Shown one piece after another: positions 36,131 to 44,284 of a stretch of 64,000 bases of DNA (position 1 is its first letter; every line of letters starts with the position of its first letter). The stretch comes from Flavonifractor sp. An306. GTDB lineage: Bacteria > Bacillota > Clostridia > Oscillospirales > Oscillospiraceae. Position numbers and translations under genes: made by a program. Where the stretch lies: positions 1 to 64,000 of the forward strand of contig NZ_NFIQ01000004.1 of NCBI RefSeq assembly GCF_002159455.1. The letters are read 5' to 3'. The notes beneath the pieces were generated by a model that had not been told where the DNA came from, searched no databases, and saw only the letters and a program-made list of their open reading frames with translations.

Positions 36131-36577
36131 GTGACGGAGCGGGAACACTATATGACCCAGGCCCTGGAGCTGGCCCGGGAGGCCATGGCCGAGGGGGAGG
36201 TACCGGTGGGCTGCGTGATCGTGAAGGACGGCGTGGTGGTGGGCAGGGGCCGCAACCGGCGGGAGACCTGCCGCACCGCCCTGGGCCACGCGGAGATCGA
36301 GGCCATCGCCATGGCCTGCAAAACCCTGGGGGGCTGGCGGCTGAAGGACTGCGCCTTGTACGTCACCCTGGAGCCCTGCCCCATGTGCGCCGGGGCCATC
36401 GTCAACGCCCGCATCCCGGTGGTGTGCTACGGGGCCAGGGACGACAAGGCGGGGTGCTGCGGGTCGGTGCTCAACCTGTTTGAGGAGCGGTTCAACCACA
36501 AGCCCCGGGTGTACGGCGGAGTGCTGGAGGAAGCATGTGGGAAAATCCTCCAGAATTTTTTTGAAAACCTGCGTTGA
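36131..36577 (+). CDS. tadA: tRNA adenosine(34) deaminase
   Basis: A 148-residue deaminase that converts A34 to inosine in tRNA-Arg(ACG). Zinc ligands are His53 in GHAEIEAI (with catalytic Glu55) and Cys83 and Cys86 in EPCPMCAGA. DDKAGCCGS and FNHKPRVYGG match TadA. The start is GTG, with AAGGAGGGAG at the right distance. It is transcribed divergently from mntP and is followed by a 390-base non-coding stretch. Confidence 0.95.
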   Translation: MTEREHYMTQALELAREAMAEGEVPVGCVIVKDGVVVGRGRNRRETCRTALGHAEIEAIAMACKTLGGWRLKDCALYVTLEPCPMCAGAIVNARIPVVCYGARDDKAGCCGSVLNLFEERFNHKPRVYGGVLEEACGKILQNFFENLR

Positions 36578-36585
36578 TTTAATGG

Positions 36586-36717
36586 TTTTGTAACAAAACT
36601 ACCCTAGCTTTTGTAACAAACCCCTGTTACCATAATACCTGCAAGAGACAAAGCTTCTTTTCATTCTATCCTCCAATCATAGGAACAGGCAGCGGAGCGC
36701 ACCGCTGCCTGTTTCCA
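36586..36717 (+). ncRNA. Candidate small RNA 1 with its promoter region
   Basis: After tadA a non-coding stretch of 391 bases contains two similar units. Unit 1: two copies of TTTTGTAACAAA (36586-36597, 36609-36620), a CATAAT -10 box (36631-36636), then TAATACCTGCAAGAGACA (36633-36650), a pyrimidine-rich run CTTCTTTTCATTCTATCCTC(C) ending at 36674 that could pair with a GGAGG ribosome site, and a GC-rich hairpin (36682-36716). The expected transcript is about 75 bases. No open reading frame fits. The call rests on its similarity to unit 2; transcription is not shown. Confidence 0.4.
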
Positions 36718-36782
36718 CGTTCTGGCAGATATTTTCCGATCTTACAGGAAGTTTACAGAAAAAGTCGGGGATTTAAAACTTC

Positions 36783-36925
36783 TGTAACACCTGGGGATTT
36801 CTTCGTTAACAATTCTCCTGTATCCTAATACTTGCAAGAGACAGTTTCTTTTCATTTCATTGTATCCTCTTTCCTTCGGCAAAGGCCGGACGCCAGGAGC
36901 AGGCGTCCGGCCCTTGTCGTTTTTG
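36783..36925 (+). ncRNA. Candidate small RNA 2 with its promoter region
   Basis: Unit 2 repeats the layout of unit 1, 193 bases further on without gaps in the promoter part: TGTAACA at 36783, TTAACA at 36806, TAATACTTGCAAGAGACA (36826-36843), TTTCTTTTCATTTCATTG (36845-36862), TATCCTCT, then a hairpin GGCCGGACGCC / GGCGTCCGGCC (36884-36912) followed by CTTGTCGTTTTT. The hairpin stems of the two units are unrelated in sequence, so selection seems to act on the promoter, the 5' end and the C/U-rich stretch. It could alternatively be the leader of the gene at 36969. Confidence 0.4.
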
Positions 36926-36968
36926 GCCGGCTGTGTTATGCTGATGGTAACGGAGGGAGGGATTTGCC

Positions 36969-38213
36969 TTGAAATTGCAGGTCAAGCGGGTGCGGTTCGG
37001 GGACTGCGCGGTGCTGGAGGGCCGGCGGAGCCGGCTGGTAGTGGACTGCGGCGGCAGCAGTCAGGCCCCCGACGGCAGCCTGTCCGCCCGGGATTTTGCC
37101 TATGCCGCCATTGCCGCCCAGGTGGACGACCTGCTGCCCACCCACATTCTGATCTCCCACCTCCACCCCAACCACTACCGGGGCTTTCTGGCCCTGGGGG
37201 AGAACTGCCCGCCCCTTTTCCGCACCGGAGCCCAGGTGGGAACGGCCTATCTGCCCTGGACCCTGCTGGGGGGCAAGGCGGCTCTGGCCCCCGCCTTTGC
37301 CCGGCTGTACCTGGCCGCGCCCCCCCGCACCCTGGCCCACGGCCTGGCCCGGGAGCTGCTGGAGCTGCTGGCCCGGCTGGAGGAGGAGGCGGAGGAGCTT
37401 CGGCCGGTACAGGCAGGGGATGTGCTTCCCCTGGACGGCCAGAAGCTGGAGGTGCTGTGGCCCCGGACGGAGACCGCCCTCTCCCGGTTGCCTCTGTCGG
37501 GGGGACAGTCCTTCCTGGAGGCCGACGGGCCCATGGAGGAGCTCTGCCGCGCCGCCCTGGCCGGGGCCCCTTTGGGCGGGGAGCTGCTGGAGGTGGCCGC
37601 CAAACTGGAAGAGGCCCTGGCCGCCTATTTCCTCCTCCTCCACGGGGAGGCCCTGGCCGCCCCCGCCCGGCGGGGGGCGCTGAGCCGGCTGAACCAGCTG
37701 CGGGCCCAGGCCGATCAACTGCGGCGTACCCTGTGGGGCGAGGAGCTCCGCCCCCCCTATCCCCCCTGGCTCCGGCCATTGTCCGCCTTCGCCCAGCGGC
37801 AGGCCGCCCTGCTGGAGGACGCCCTGGAGGCCTGCGGGGTGGTGCTCCAGTGGCGGGACAAGGTGCTGCTGCCGGGGGACGCTCCCGCCCCGGTGCTGGA
37901 GCTGCTCCAAAGCGAAGGGCGGTTCCACCCCCGGTACGCCGTGGTCAAGCTGCCCTGCCACGGCACGCAGGGCTGCCACTTCCCCGCCATCCCCCCGGCG
38001 GACCGGTACATCCTGTCCAACGGGGGCTACCGCCGTTTTCCGGTGGAGGGGGCGGTGCTGGAGGGGCTGGCCCAGGCCAGCCCGGACTGCGCCTTTTTGT
38101 GTACCGACGCCCACCTGCGTCCGGCGGAGGACTGCCGGTACGCCTGCCGGGAGGGCCGCTGCCACCCGGCCTGTGTCCCCATCACTGACGCTCAGGCGGT
38201 AATCCCCCTGTAG
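36969..38213 (+). CDS. Metallo-beta-lactamase-fold protein with altered metal motif
   Basis: A 414-residue protein resembling the ComEC-type MBL domain. It begins MKLQVKRVRFGDCAVLEG, then LVVDCGGS, and the metal motif reads SHLHPNHYRG (64-71): His64, His66 and His69 are kept, but the Asp of HxHxDH is Asn68. A long helical insert rich in Leu, Glu and Ala occupies 110-290. WRDKVLLPGDA near 300 keeps the later Asp, and VKLPCHGTQG the later His. Activity as a hydrolase is uncertain. The start is TTG behind GGAGGGAGGG. It stands alone between the small-RNA region and a terminator. Confidence 0.75.
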   Translation: MKLQVKRVRFGDCAVLEGRRSRLVVDCGGSSQAPDGSLSARDFAYAAIAAQVDDLLPTHILISHLHPNHYRGFLALGENCPPLFRTGAQVGTAYLPWTLLGGKAALAPAFARLYLAAPPRTLAHGLARELLELLARLEEEAEELRPVQAGDVLPLDGQKLEVLWPRTETALSRLPLSGGQSFLEADGPMEELCRAALAGAPLGGELLEVAAKLEEALAAYFLLLHGEALAAPARRGALSRLNQLRAQADQLRRTLWGEELRPPYPPWLRPLSAFAQRQAALLEDALEACGVVLQWRDKVLLPGDAPAPVLELLQSEGRFHPRYAVVKLPCHGTQGCHFPAIPPADRYILSNGGYRRFPVEGAVLEGLAQASPDCAFLCTDAHLRPAEDCRYACREGRCHPACVPITDAQAVIPL

Positions 38214-38223
38214 ACAGACGAAA

Positions 38224-38259
38224 CCCCCGGCGGTTCCAAAAGGAACCGCCGGGGGTTTT
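38224..38259. terminator. Bidirectional terminator
   Basis: CCCCCGGCGGTTCC, loop AAAA, GGAACCGCCGGGGG form a perfect 14-bp stem followed by TTTT on the plus strand and TTT on the minus strand. It separates the MBL gene from the converging nucleoside-transporter operon. Confidence 0.9.
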
Positions 38260-38267
38260 CACATTGG

Positions 38268-39254
38268 TTACCGGTCCTCCCGGAAGTAAGCCAGCCCCAG
38301 GGCATTGGGGGGCTGTTTATCCTTGCTGTTGCGCAGGGAGGTGAGGATCAGCACCACCACGGTGACCACATAGGGCAGGATCTTGTACAACTCGTCGGGT
38401 ATGAAGGCCAGGTGGAGCCGCTGATAGAGGATCATCAGCGCGCCGAACAGGATGGAGCCCCAGATGGCGTTGAGGGGCCGCCACAGGCAGAAGATGACCA
38501 GGGCCACCGCCAGCCAGCCCTCGCCGGAGAGGGCCTCATGGTTCCACACGCAGCTGGCGATGGTCATGATGTACACCATGCCGCCGATGGCGGAGATCCC
38601 GCCGCCGATGACGGTGGCCAGGTACTTATACCGGGTGACGGGGATACCGGCGGCATCGGCGGTGGCGGGGGACTCGCCCACCGCCCGCAGGCACAGGCCG
38701 GGGCGGCTCTTGCTGAGGAAGAAGTACATACCCACCGCCAGCAGCACCCCCAGGTAGAAAAAGATGCTGTGGCCGAAGAGCAGGGGCCCCACCAGGGGCA
38801 GCTGCTGGAGGGCCGACGGGAAGGGGGAATTGAGGAACACCGCCTTCAGATCGTTGCTGACGGCCACGTAGCCGCCGGAGCTCTCCCGCATGTACTGGCC
38901 GATGAACTGGCCCGCGCCGGTGCCGAAGATGGCCAGGGCCAGGCCGGTGACGTTCTGGTTGGCCCGGAGGGTGACGGTGAGGAAGGAGTAGATGAGGGCT
39001 CCCACCGCGCCCCCCAGGAAGGCGAACAGCAGGGCCAGGAGCACGGCGACGACCCCCACGGTGCCGCCGGCGGCCTCATAGTAGAAGGCGGCCCCCAGGC
39101 CCATGGCCCCGCCGGTGAACATCATGCCCTCCACGCCCAGGTTCAGGTTGCCCGCCTTTTCCGACAGGATCTCCCCCAGGGTGCCGAAGAGCAGGGGCAC
39201 GCCGTTGAGGACGGCGGCCATGATCAGCAGCAGTACGGCATTTTGATTGATCAT
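38268..39254 (-). CDS. Nucleoside ABC transporter permease (NupQ-like)
   Basis: A 328-residue permease of the branched-chain/BMP-linked family. NLNLGVEGMMFTGGAMG is the hallmark stretch, and about eight to ten hydrophobic segments are present; AVGESPATADAAGIPV matches the cytoplasmic loop. It forms the channel with the neighbouring permease for import of purine nucleosides or related compounds. ATG overlaps the stop of the upstream permease (ATGA); AAGGAGGGG lies upstream. Last gene of the operon. Confidence 0.9.
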   Translation of the reverse strand: MINQNAVLLLIMAAVLNGVPLLFGTLGEILSEKAGNLNLGVEGMMFTGGAMGLGAAFYYEAAGGTVGVVAVLLALLFAFLGGAVGALIYSFLTVTLRANQNVTGLALAIFGTGAGQFIGQYMRESSGGYVAVSNDLKAVFLNSPFPSALQQLPLVGPLLFGHSIFFYLGVLLAVGMYFFLSKSRPGLCLRAVGESPATADAAGIPVTRYKYLATVIGGGISAIGGMVYIMTIASCVWNHEALSGEGWLAVALVIFCLWRPLNAIWGSILFGALMILYQRLHLAFIPDELYKILPYVVTVVVLILTSLRNSKDKQPPNALGLAYFREDR

Positions 39255-40339
39255 TGTGCAGCCCCCTCCTTATGGCCGCCCCGGACAATCAGGCGGTAGT
39301 TGATGAAGAACTCGCAGCCCAGCATACAGAACAGGAAGATGCCGGTGATGATGTCGGAGATGGAGGCGGGCACCGCCATCTGGGTCTCCAGGGTGCTGGC
39401 TCCCTTCTCCAGCACGGCCAGCAGCATGGAGATGGCCACCATGGCGAAGGGGTTGAGCTGGGCCAGCCAGGCCACGGTGATGGCGGTGAAGCCCACCCCG
39501 GCGGCCACCCCGGCGTGGAGGGTGTTGTCCGCGCCGGAGGAGACGATGAAGCCCACCAGTCCGGCGATGGCGCCCGAGAGGAACATGGTGCGCATGATGA
39601 TCTTCCCCACGTTCATGCCGGCGTACCGGGCGGTGTTCTCGCTCTCGCCGATGACGGCGATCTCATAGCCCTGCTTGGTGTACTTCATGTAGACAAACAT
39701 GAACACCATCAGGATGAGCACGATGATCCAGCCGCAGTGGACCCCCAGCACCTTGGGCAGCACGGCGGCGTCGTCAAACTGGGGGATGATCTGGGAGCCG
39801 GGCCGCCCCTCCCAGGGGCCGCCCTGGAGCCACTTAACCACGCCGATCATGATATAGTTCATCATCAGGGTAAACAGGGTCTCGTTGGTGCCCCAGCGGG
39901 CCTTGAAGAAGGCGGGTATGAGGGCCCACAGGCCGCCGCAGATGGCTCCGGCCACGGCCATGACGATGAGCAGGGGCACCTGGGGCAGCTTATCCGCCCA
40001 GAACAGGGCGAAGTAGCTGGCCCCCACAGCGCCGGCGGTAATCTGACCCTCGGCGCCGATGTTCCAGAACCGCATTTTGAAGCAGGGGGCGATGGCCAGG
40101 GCGGTGCCCAGCAGAGGGATGGCGATGCGCACCGTCTGGCGGATGGCGGTTTTCTTGCCCAGGGAGCCGGTTACCATGGTGCCGAAGGCCCCCAGGGGGT
40201 TGTGGCCCATGATCAGGAAGATCAGGGCGCTGATGAGGAGGGCCGCCGCGAAGGAGCCCAGCCGTATGGCCCACACCTGGCCCCGGGGCATTCCGTCCCG
40301 CTTGGCCAGCCGGAGCAGGGGGCTATGTGGTTCATGCAT
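39251..40339 (-). CDS. Nucleoside ABC transporter permease (NupP-like)
   Basis: A 362-residue permease with the family signature FWNIGAEGQITAGAVGASYF near residue 90 and IGESENTARYAGMNVGKI in the coupling loop. It pairs with the NupQ-like permease. AAAGGAGGGAG precedes the ATG. The gene overlaps the ATPase gene by 8 bases and the second permease by 4 bases, giving a tight translational block. Confidence 0.9.
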   Translation of the reverse strand: MHEPHSPLLRLAKRDGMPRGQVWAIRLGSFAAALLISALIFLIMGHNPLGAFGTMVTGSLGKKTAIRQTVRIAIPLLGTALAIAPCFKMRFWNIGAEGQITAGAVGASYFALFWADKLPQVPLLIVMAVAGAICGGLWALIPAFFKARWGTNETLFTLMMNYIMIGVVKWLQGGPWEGRPGSQIIPQFDDAAVLPKVLGVHCGWIIVLILMVFMFVYMKYTKQGYEIAVIGESENTARYAGMNVGKIIMRTMFLSGAIAGLVGFIVSSGADNTLHAGVAAGVGFTAITVAWLAQLNPFAMVAISMLLAVLEKGASTLETQMAVPASISDIITGIFLFCMLGCEFFINYRLIVRGGHKEGAAQ

Positions 40340-41924
40340 GGGCCGCTCCCTCCTTTCCTCCGCCTACCCGGGTCATCAGCAGACCCACTTCCTCCTTGGT
40401 GGCGGACGGTCCGTCCACCACGCCGGACACCTGGCCGCCGCACAGCACCAGGATCCGGTCGCACAGCTCCAGCAGCACGTCCAGGTCCTCCCCCACCAGC
40501 AGCACCGCCACGCCCTTCATCTTCTGCTCGTTGAGCAGGCGGTAGATGGTGTAGGAGGAGTTGATATCCAGGCCCCGGACGGGGTAGGCGGTCATGAGCA
40601 CCGTGGGGGTGGAGGCGATCTCCCGGCCCACCAGCACCTTCTGCACGTTGCCGCCGGACAGCCTCCGCACCGGGGTGGCCACCCCGGGGGTGACGATCTC
40701 CAGCTCCCGGATCAGCCTGTCGGCCAGCTCTTTGGGGGGCTTGCGGTCCACAAAGGGGCCGGGGGTGTCCTTGTAGGTCTTGAGCATCATGTTGTCCACC
40801 ATGCCCATGCCCCCCACCAGGCCCATGCCCAGCCGGTCCTCGGGGACGAAGGCCAGGGAGACCCCCACGTGCCGGATCTGGCTGGGGGTCTTGCCCACCA
40901 GCTCCTCCCCCGCCTTGTCCACCGGCACGTGATAGCCGGCGATGTCGCTGTTGGGGTGGGGCGGGTAGTAGAAGATGTGGCCGCTCTCCGCCTTCTGCAG
41001 GCCGGCGATGGCCTCCAGCAGCTCCTTCTGGCCGGAGCCGGCAATGCCGGCAATGCCCAGAATCTCCCCGCCGAAGGCCTGGAAGGTGATGTCCTTGAGC
41101 ACGCTCACCCCTTCCCCGTTGCGGCAGTTGAGACCCTTCACCTCCAGCCGCAGGTCCTTGTACTTGGCCTGGGGCCGGTCGATGTTCAGGCTCACCGCGT
41201 GGCCCACCATCATCTCGGTGAGCTTCTGGGGGTTGGTGTCGGCGGTGTTGACGGTGCCGATGTACTTGCCCTTGCGGAGCACCGCCACCTTGTCGGAAAT
41301 GGACATCACCTCATGGAGCTTGTGGGTGATGATGACGATGGCCTTGCCGTCGGCCTTCATGGCCCGGAGAATGTTGAAGAGCCGCTCGGTCTCCTGGGGG
41401 GTGAGGACGGCGGTGGGCTCGTCCAGGATCAGGATCTCCGCCCCCCGGTAGAGCACCTTGACGATCTCCACTGTCTGCTTTTCCGACACCGACATGTCGT
41501 ACACCTTTTTGTTGGGGTCGATGCCGAAGCCGTACTTGTCGCTGATGGCCTGGACCTGGGCGGCCACCGTCTTGCGGTCATGGCCCTTCCCCTTCAGGCC
41601 CAGAGCGATGTTTTCCGCGGCGGTAAACACCTCCACCAGCTTGTAGTGCTGGTGGATCATGCCGATGCCGTGGGCGAAGGCGTCGCCGGGGGAGCGGATG
41701 GTCACCGGACGGCCCTCGGCCAGAATCTCCCCCTCGTCGGGCAGGTAGATCCCGGAGAGCATGTTCATCAGCGTGGTCTTGCCGCTGCCGTTCTCCCCCA
41801 GCAGGGAGAGGATCTCCCCCCGGTCGATGGTCAGGTCAATGCTGTCGTTGGCCACCACCTTGGCGCCGAAGCGCTTGGTGATGTGCCGCAGCTCAATGGC
41901 ATGGACAGGTTCCAAGGCTGTCAT
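40332..41924 (-). CDS. Nucleoside ABC transporter ATPase with two ATP-binding domains (NupO-like)
   Basis: A 530-residue ATPase. The first domain has Walker A GENGSGKTT near 44, an unusual signature MSVSEKQTVEIVKVL and Walker B ILILDEPTAVLTP; the second has a degenerate P-loop GIAGSGQKELLEA and signature LSGGNVQKVLVGREI. This is the layout of sugar- and nucleoside-type importers. ATG at 41924 touches AGGAAGG directly; a TTG four codons later would have better spacing. A hairpin separates it from the binding-protein gene. Confidence 0.9.
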   Translation of the reverse strand: MTALEPVHAIELRHITKRFGAKVVANDSIDLTIDRGEILSLLGENGSGKTTLMNMLSGIYLPDEGEILAEGRPVTIRSPGDAFAHGIGMIHQHYKLVEVFTAAENIALGLKGKGHDRKTVAAQVQAISDKYGFGIDPNKKVYDMSVSEKQTVEIVKVLYRGAEILILDEPTAVLTPQETERLFNILRAMKADGKAIVIITHKLHEVMSISDKVAVLRKGKYIGTVNTADTNPQKLTEMMVGHAVSLNIDRPQAKYKDLRLEVKGLNCRNGEGVSVLKDITFQAFGGEILGIAGIAGSGQKELLEAIAGLQKAESGHIFYYPPHPNSDIAGYHVPVDKAGEELVGKTPSQIRHVGVSLAFVPEDRLGMGLVGGMGMVDNMMLKTYKDTPGPFVDRKPPKELADRLIRELEIVTPGVATPVRRLSGGNVQKVLVGREIASTPTVLMTAYPVRGLDINSSYTIYRLLNEQKMKGVAVLLVGEDLDVLLELCDRILVLCGGQVSGVVDGPSATKEEVGLLMTRVGGGKEGAAHA

Positions 41925-41960
41925 CCTTCCTGTGATGTGACGTGGTTTGGTGAGAGAGGA

Positions 41961-41990
41961 AAAAGAGGGCTGCCCGGGCAGCCCTCTTTT
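41961..41990 (-). terminator. Terminator or attenuating hairpin between bmp and the ATPase gene
   Basis: A perfect inverted repeat, AAAAGAGGGCTGCCC with GGGCAGCCCTCTTTT, with T-runs on both strands. It follows the binding-protein stop on the minus strand and would let more binding protein than transporter be made. Confidence 0.85.
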
Positions 41991-42005
41991 GGGTTGGTGC
42001 GCAGA

Positions 42006-43271
42006 TCAATAGGCGGAGTTGAGCCACTCGATGCCGTCGATCTGTGCGGTGAAGTAGGGGGCGGACTGGAAGTAGGACTCGTGGAAGGCCCCGTCAAACA
42101 CGGCCTCCTCGGAGTCGGCCACAAAGTCGCCGTCGGTGTCCAGCGCCATGCAGGTGGTGAGCTCGGCGCCCTCCACGGTGAAGGTGGAGGTGTCAAACAC
42201 CTGCAGCGCGCCGGAGCGGAGCTGCTCCTCCACCTCGGCCAGCTTGTCGGCGGTGCCGGCGGCGGCGATCTCCTCGTTCAGGGGGGTCATGACCACGGCG
42301 CCCTCGTCCATGCCGTGGCACCAATCCTGCTCAAAGCTCTCGCCGTTGGCCACGGCCTCGATGGCGTACTCGAAATACACGGACCAGTCGATGCGGGTGC
42401 CGATGAGGGAGGCCTCGGGAGCCACCGCGATCATGTCGTTGTTGTAGCCGGTGTGAAAGGCTCCGGCGTTCTGGGCGGCGGTGGCGGGGGTGGTGTTGTC
42501 GGAGTGCTGGGAGATCATGACGCACCCGGCGTCGCACAGGGCCTGGGCGGCGTTGCCCTCCAGGGTGGCGTCAGACCAGGAGCCCACGAACTGCACCTTC
42601 ATGGTGACGGAGGGGCACACGCTCTTGGCGCCCAGGTAGTAGGCGGTAAAGCCGGAGATCACCTCGGCGAAGGAGTAGGCGCCCACGTAGCCGATGACGG
42701 CCTGGTCGGCGGTGATCTCGCCGTTGTCGATCATCTCCTGCATCTTCATGCCGGCCACCACGCCGGCCAGGTAACGGCCCTCGTAGATGTTGGCGAAGGC
42801 GTTGTGGGTGTTCTCCAGCTCGTCCACGGCGGAGGCCTGGTTGGTGCAGGAGATGAACTCAATCTCGGGATAGTCGGGGGCCACCTTCAGCATGTAGGGC
42901 TCAAAGCCGAAGGAGTTGTTGATGATCAGGTCGCAGCCCGCCTCGGCCAGCTCGATGTTGGCCTCCTCGCAGGAGGAGTCCTCGCCCACGTTGTACTTGA
43001 CCTCCCAGTCCACGGTGATGCCCTTGGCGGCCAGGGCCTCGGTGACGGCCTCCTTGCCCCGGATGAAGTTGTAGGTGTAGCCCTGGTCGTTCTCGTCGCC
43101 GATGCAGATGAGGCCCACCTTCACGGTCTTGGCAGCCTCGCCGCCGGTCTCGGTGCCGGCAGGGGTGGTGCCGGAGGGGCTCTCGGCGGAGCCCAGGTCG
43201 GTGTTGCCGCAAGCGGCCAGACCAAACGTCATGGCGCCCGCCAGGAGCAGTGCAAGCAGTCTTTTCTTCAT
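42006..43271 (-). CDS. BMP-family nucleoside-binding lipoprotein
   Basis: A 421-residue substrate-binding lipoprotein. The signal peptide MKKRLLALLLAGAMTFGLAA ends in the lipobox LAACGN; a Gly/Thr/Glu-rich linker leads to KVGLICIGDENDQGYTYNFI, NNSFGFEPYMLKVAP, GRYLAGVVAGMK, VIGYVGAYSF and MISQHSDNTTPA, all typical of the BMP (Med, TmpC, PnrA) family that binds purine nucleosides. AAGGAGGAA precedes the ATG. Followed by ATPase and two permeases, and preceded by xpt, it probably brings in purine nucleosides for salvage. Confidence 0.93.
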   Translation of the reverse strand: MKKRLLALLLAGAMTFGLAACGNTDLGSAESPSGTTPAGTETGGEAAKTVKVGLICIGDENDQGYTYNFIRGKEAVTEALAAKGITVDWEVKYNVGEDSSCEEANIELAEAGCDLIINNSFGFEPYMLKVAPDYPEIEFISCTNQASAVDELENTHNAFANIYEGRYLAGVVAGMKMQEMIDNGEITADQAVIGYVGAYSFAEVISGFTAYYLGAKSVCPSVTMKVQFVGSWSDATLEGNAAQALCDAGCVMISQHSDNTTPATAAQNAGAFHTGYNNDMIAVAPEASLIGTRIDWSVYFEYAIEAVANGESFEQDWCHGMDEGAVVMTPLNEEIAAAGTADKLAEVEEQLRSGALQVFDTSTFTVEGAELTTCMALDTDGDFVADSEEAVFDGAFHESYFQSAPYFTAQIDGIEWLNSAY

Positions 43272-43449
43272 ATCAGTTCCTCCTTGTAGTTCCGCGCATT
43301 ACAATTCAGGTACCTCTATTCCAAACGGCTGCCTGCTCGCGGGGTCTCCCCCACGCTCCCAGGCGGGCGCACAATCATCCGCTCATCACGAAGGTCGCCC
43401 TCCGCCTGCGGCAGCCGGTCTCGCTTTGTTCACACACACTTGGGGGCGC
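43272..43449 (-). other. Non-coding gap between xpt and the binding-protein gene
   Basis: 178 bases without a gene. On the minus strand it holds two imperfect GC-rich hairpins, one around 43341-43365 (GCCTG...GTGGGG / CCCCGC...CAGGC) and one around 43405-43440, then an A/T-richer stretch before the ribosome site. I see no purine riboswitch core and no clear promoter. Confidence 0.5.
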
Positions 43450-44025
43450 TCAGTCGCAGAACGTCACCCCGTCCTCCACACTCATACTCTTGATCCGGGC
43501 CAAAGATTCCACCCGGACGCCCATGCCCCGGATCAGATCGCCGCCGGGCTGGAAGGCCTTCTCCACCGCGATGCCCGCCCCCACCAGGGTGGCCCCGGCG
43601 TCCTGCACCAGTTTGATGAGGCCCTGCAGGGCGGAGCCGTTGGCCAGGAAATCGTCGATGATGAGCACCCGGTCCTCGGGGTGCAGGAATTCCTTGGACA
43701 CAATGATATCGTACACCTTGCCGTGGGTGAAGGACTCCACCTTGGAGGTGTACACGTCCCCGGCGATGTTCTTGGTCTTGTTCTTTTTGGCAAAGATCAC
43801 CGGGCAGTCAAAAAACAGGGCGGCCACGCAGGCGATGCCGATGCCCGACGCCTCGATGGTGAGGATCTTGGTCACCCCGCAGTCCCCGAACAGGCGCAGG
43901 AACTCCTTGCCCATATCCTGAAACAGCTTCACATCCATCTGATGATTGAGAAAGCTGTCCACCTTCAGTACGCCGCCCTCGCGGATCTTGCCGTCAGCGC
44001 GGATGCGCTCCTCCAGCTGTTTCAT
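43450..44025 (-). CDS. xpt: Xanthine phosphoribosyltransferase
   Basis: A 191-residue Xpt, joining xanthine and PRPP to XMP. VLIIDDFLANGSALQGLIKL is the PRPP-binding loop, GIAVEKAFQPGGDLI the conserved C-terminal loop, and VDSFLNHQMDVKLFQDMG the N-terminal region, as in B. subtilis Xpt. The ATG follows GGAGGAGAAGG. It is upstream of the nucleoside importer genes on the same strand, so uptake and salvage are likely co-expressed. In B. subtilis xpt is controlled by a guanine riboswitch; none is recognisable here. Confidence 0.95.
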   Translation of the reverse strand: MKQLEERIRADGKIREGGVLKVDSFLNHQMDVKLFQDMGKEFLRLFGDCGVTKILTIEASGIGIACVAALFFDCPVIFAKKNKTKNIAGDVYTSKVESFTHGKVYDIIVSKEFLHPEDRVLIIDDFLANGSALQGLIKLVQDAGATLVGAGIAVEKAFQPGGDLIRGMGVRVESLARIKSMSVEDGVTFCD

Positions 44026-44208
44026 AGATCCTTCTCCTCCAAGCAAGAAAAATTTGATTCTATTTTAGCCTAAGTAAGAATCCTCCTGCAACGACTATAT
44101 TCTATCAAAAAACCTTGGCTGCGTCACGTGTTTTTAGAAATTTTGTCGGAAGAACGGGGACTTGTCCCGCCCCCTCCGGCGGCGGGGAGCGGGACGCCGC
44201 CTTTTCCA

Positions 44209-44237
44209 TTGTACTTTGCCCGGAAATTTGGTACAAT
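44209..44237 (+). promoter_or_regulatory. Promoter of the SLH/GH18 gene
   Basis: TTGTAC (44209-44214), a 17-base spacer and TACAAT (44232-44237). The gene starts 47 bases further on. A GTCCCGC/GCGGGAC hairpin lies just upstream at 44164-44195. Confidence 0.7.
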
Positions 44238-44284
44238 GCGGGTAAACCTGTTGTTCCGACCCTTTGACAAGGAGGTCTTGCTTC

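Noticed and set aside
36578-36968. SRP RNA gene, often found after tadA in Firmicutes
   Set aside because: No SRP Alu or S-domain core (GGAGGUAGCGGUGCC-like helix 8) is visible; the region instead holds two similar short units.
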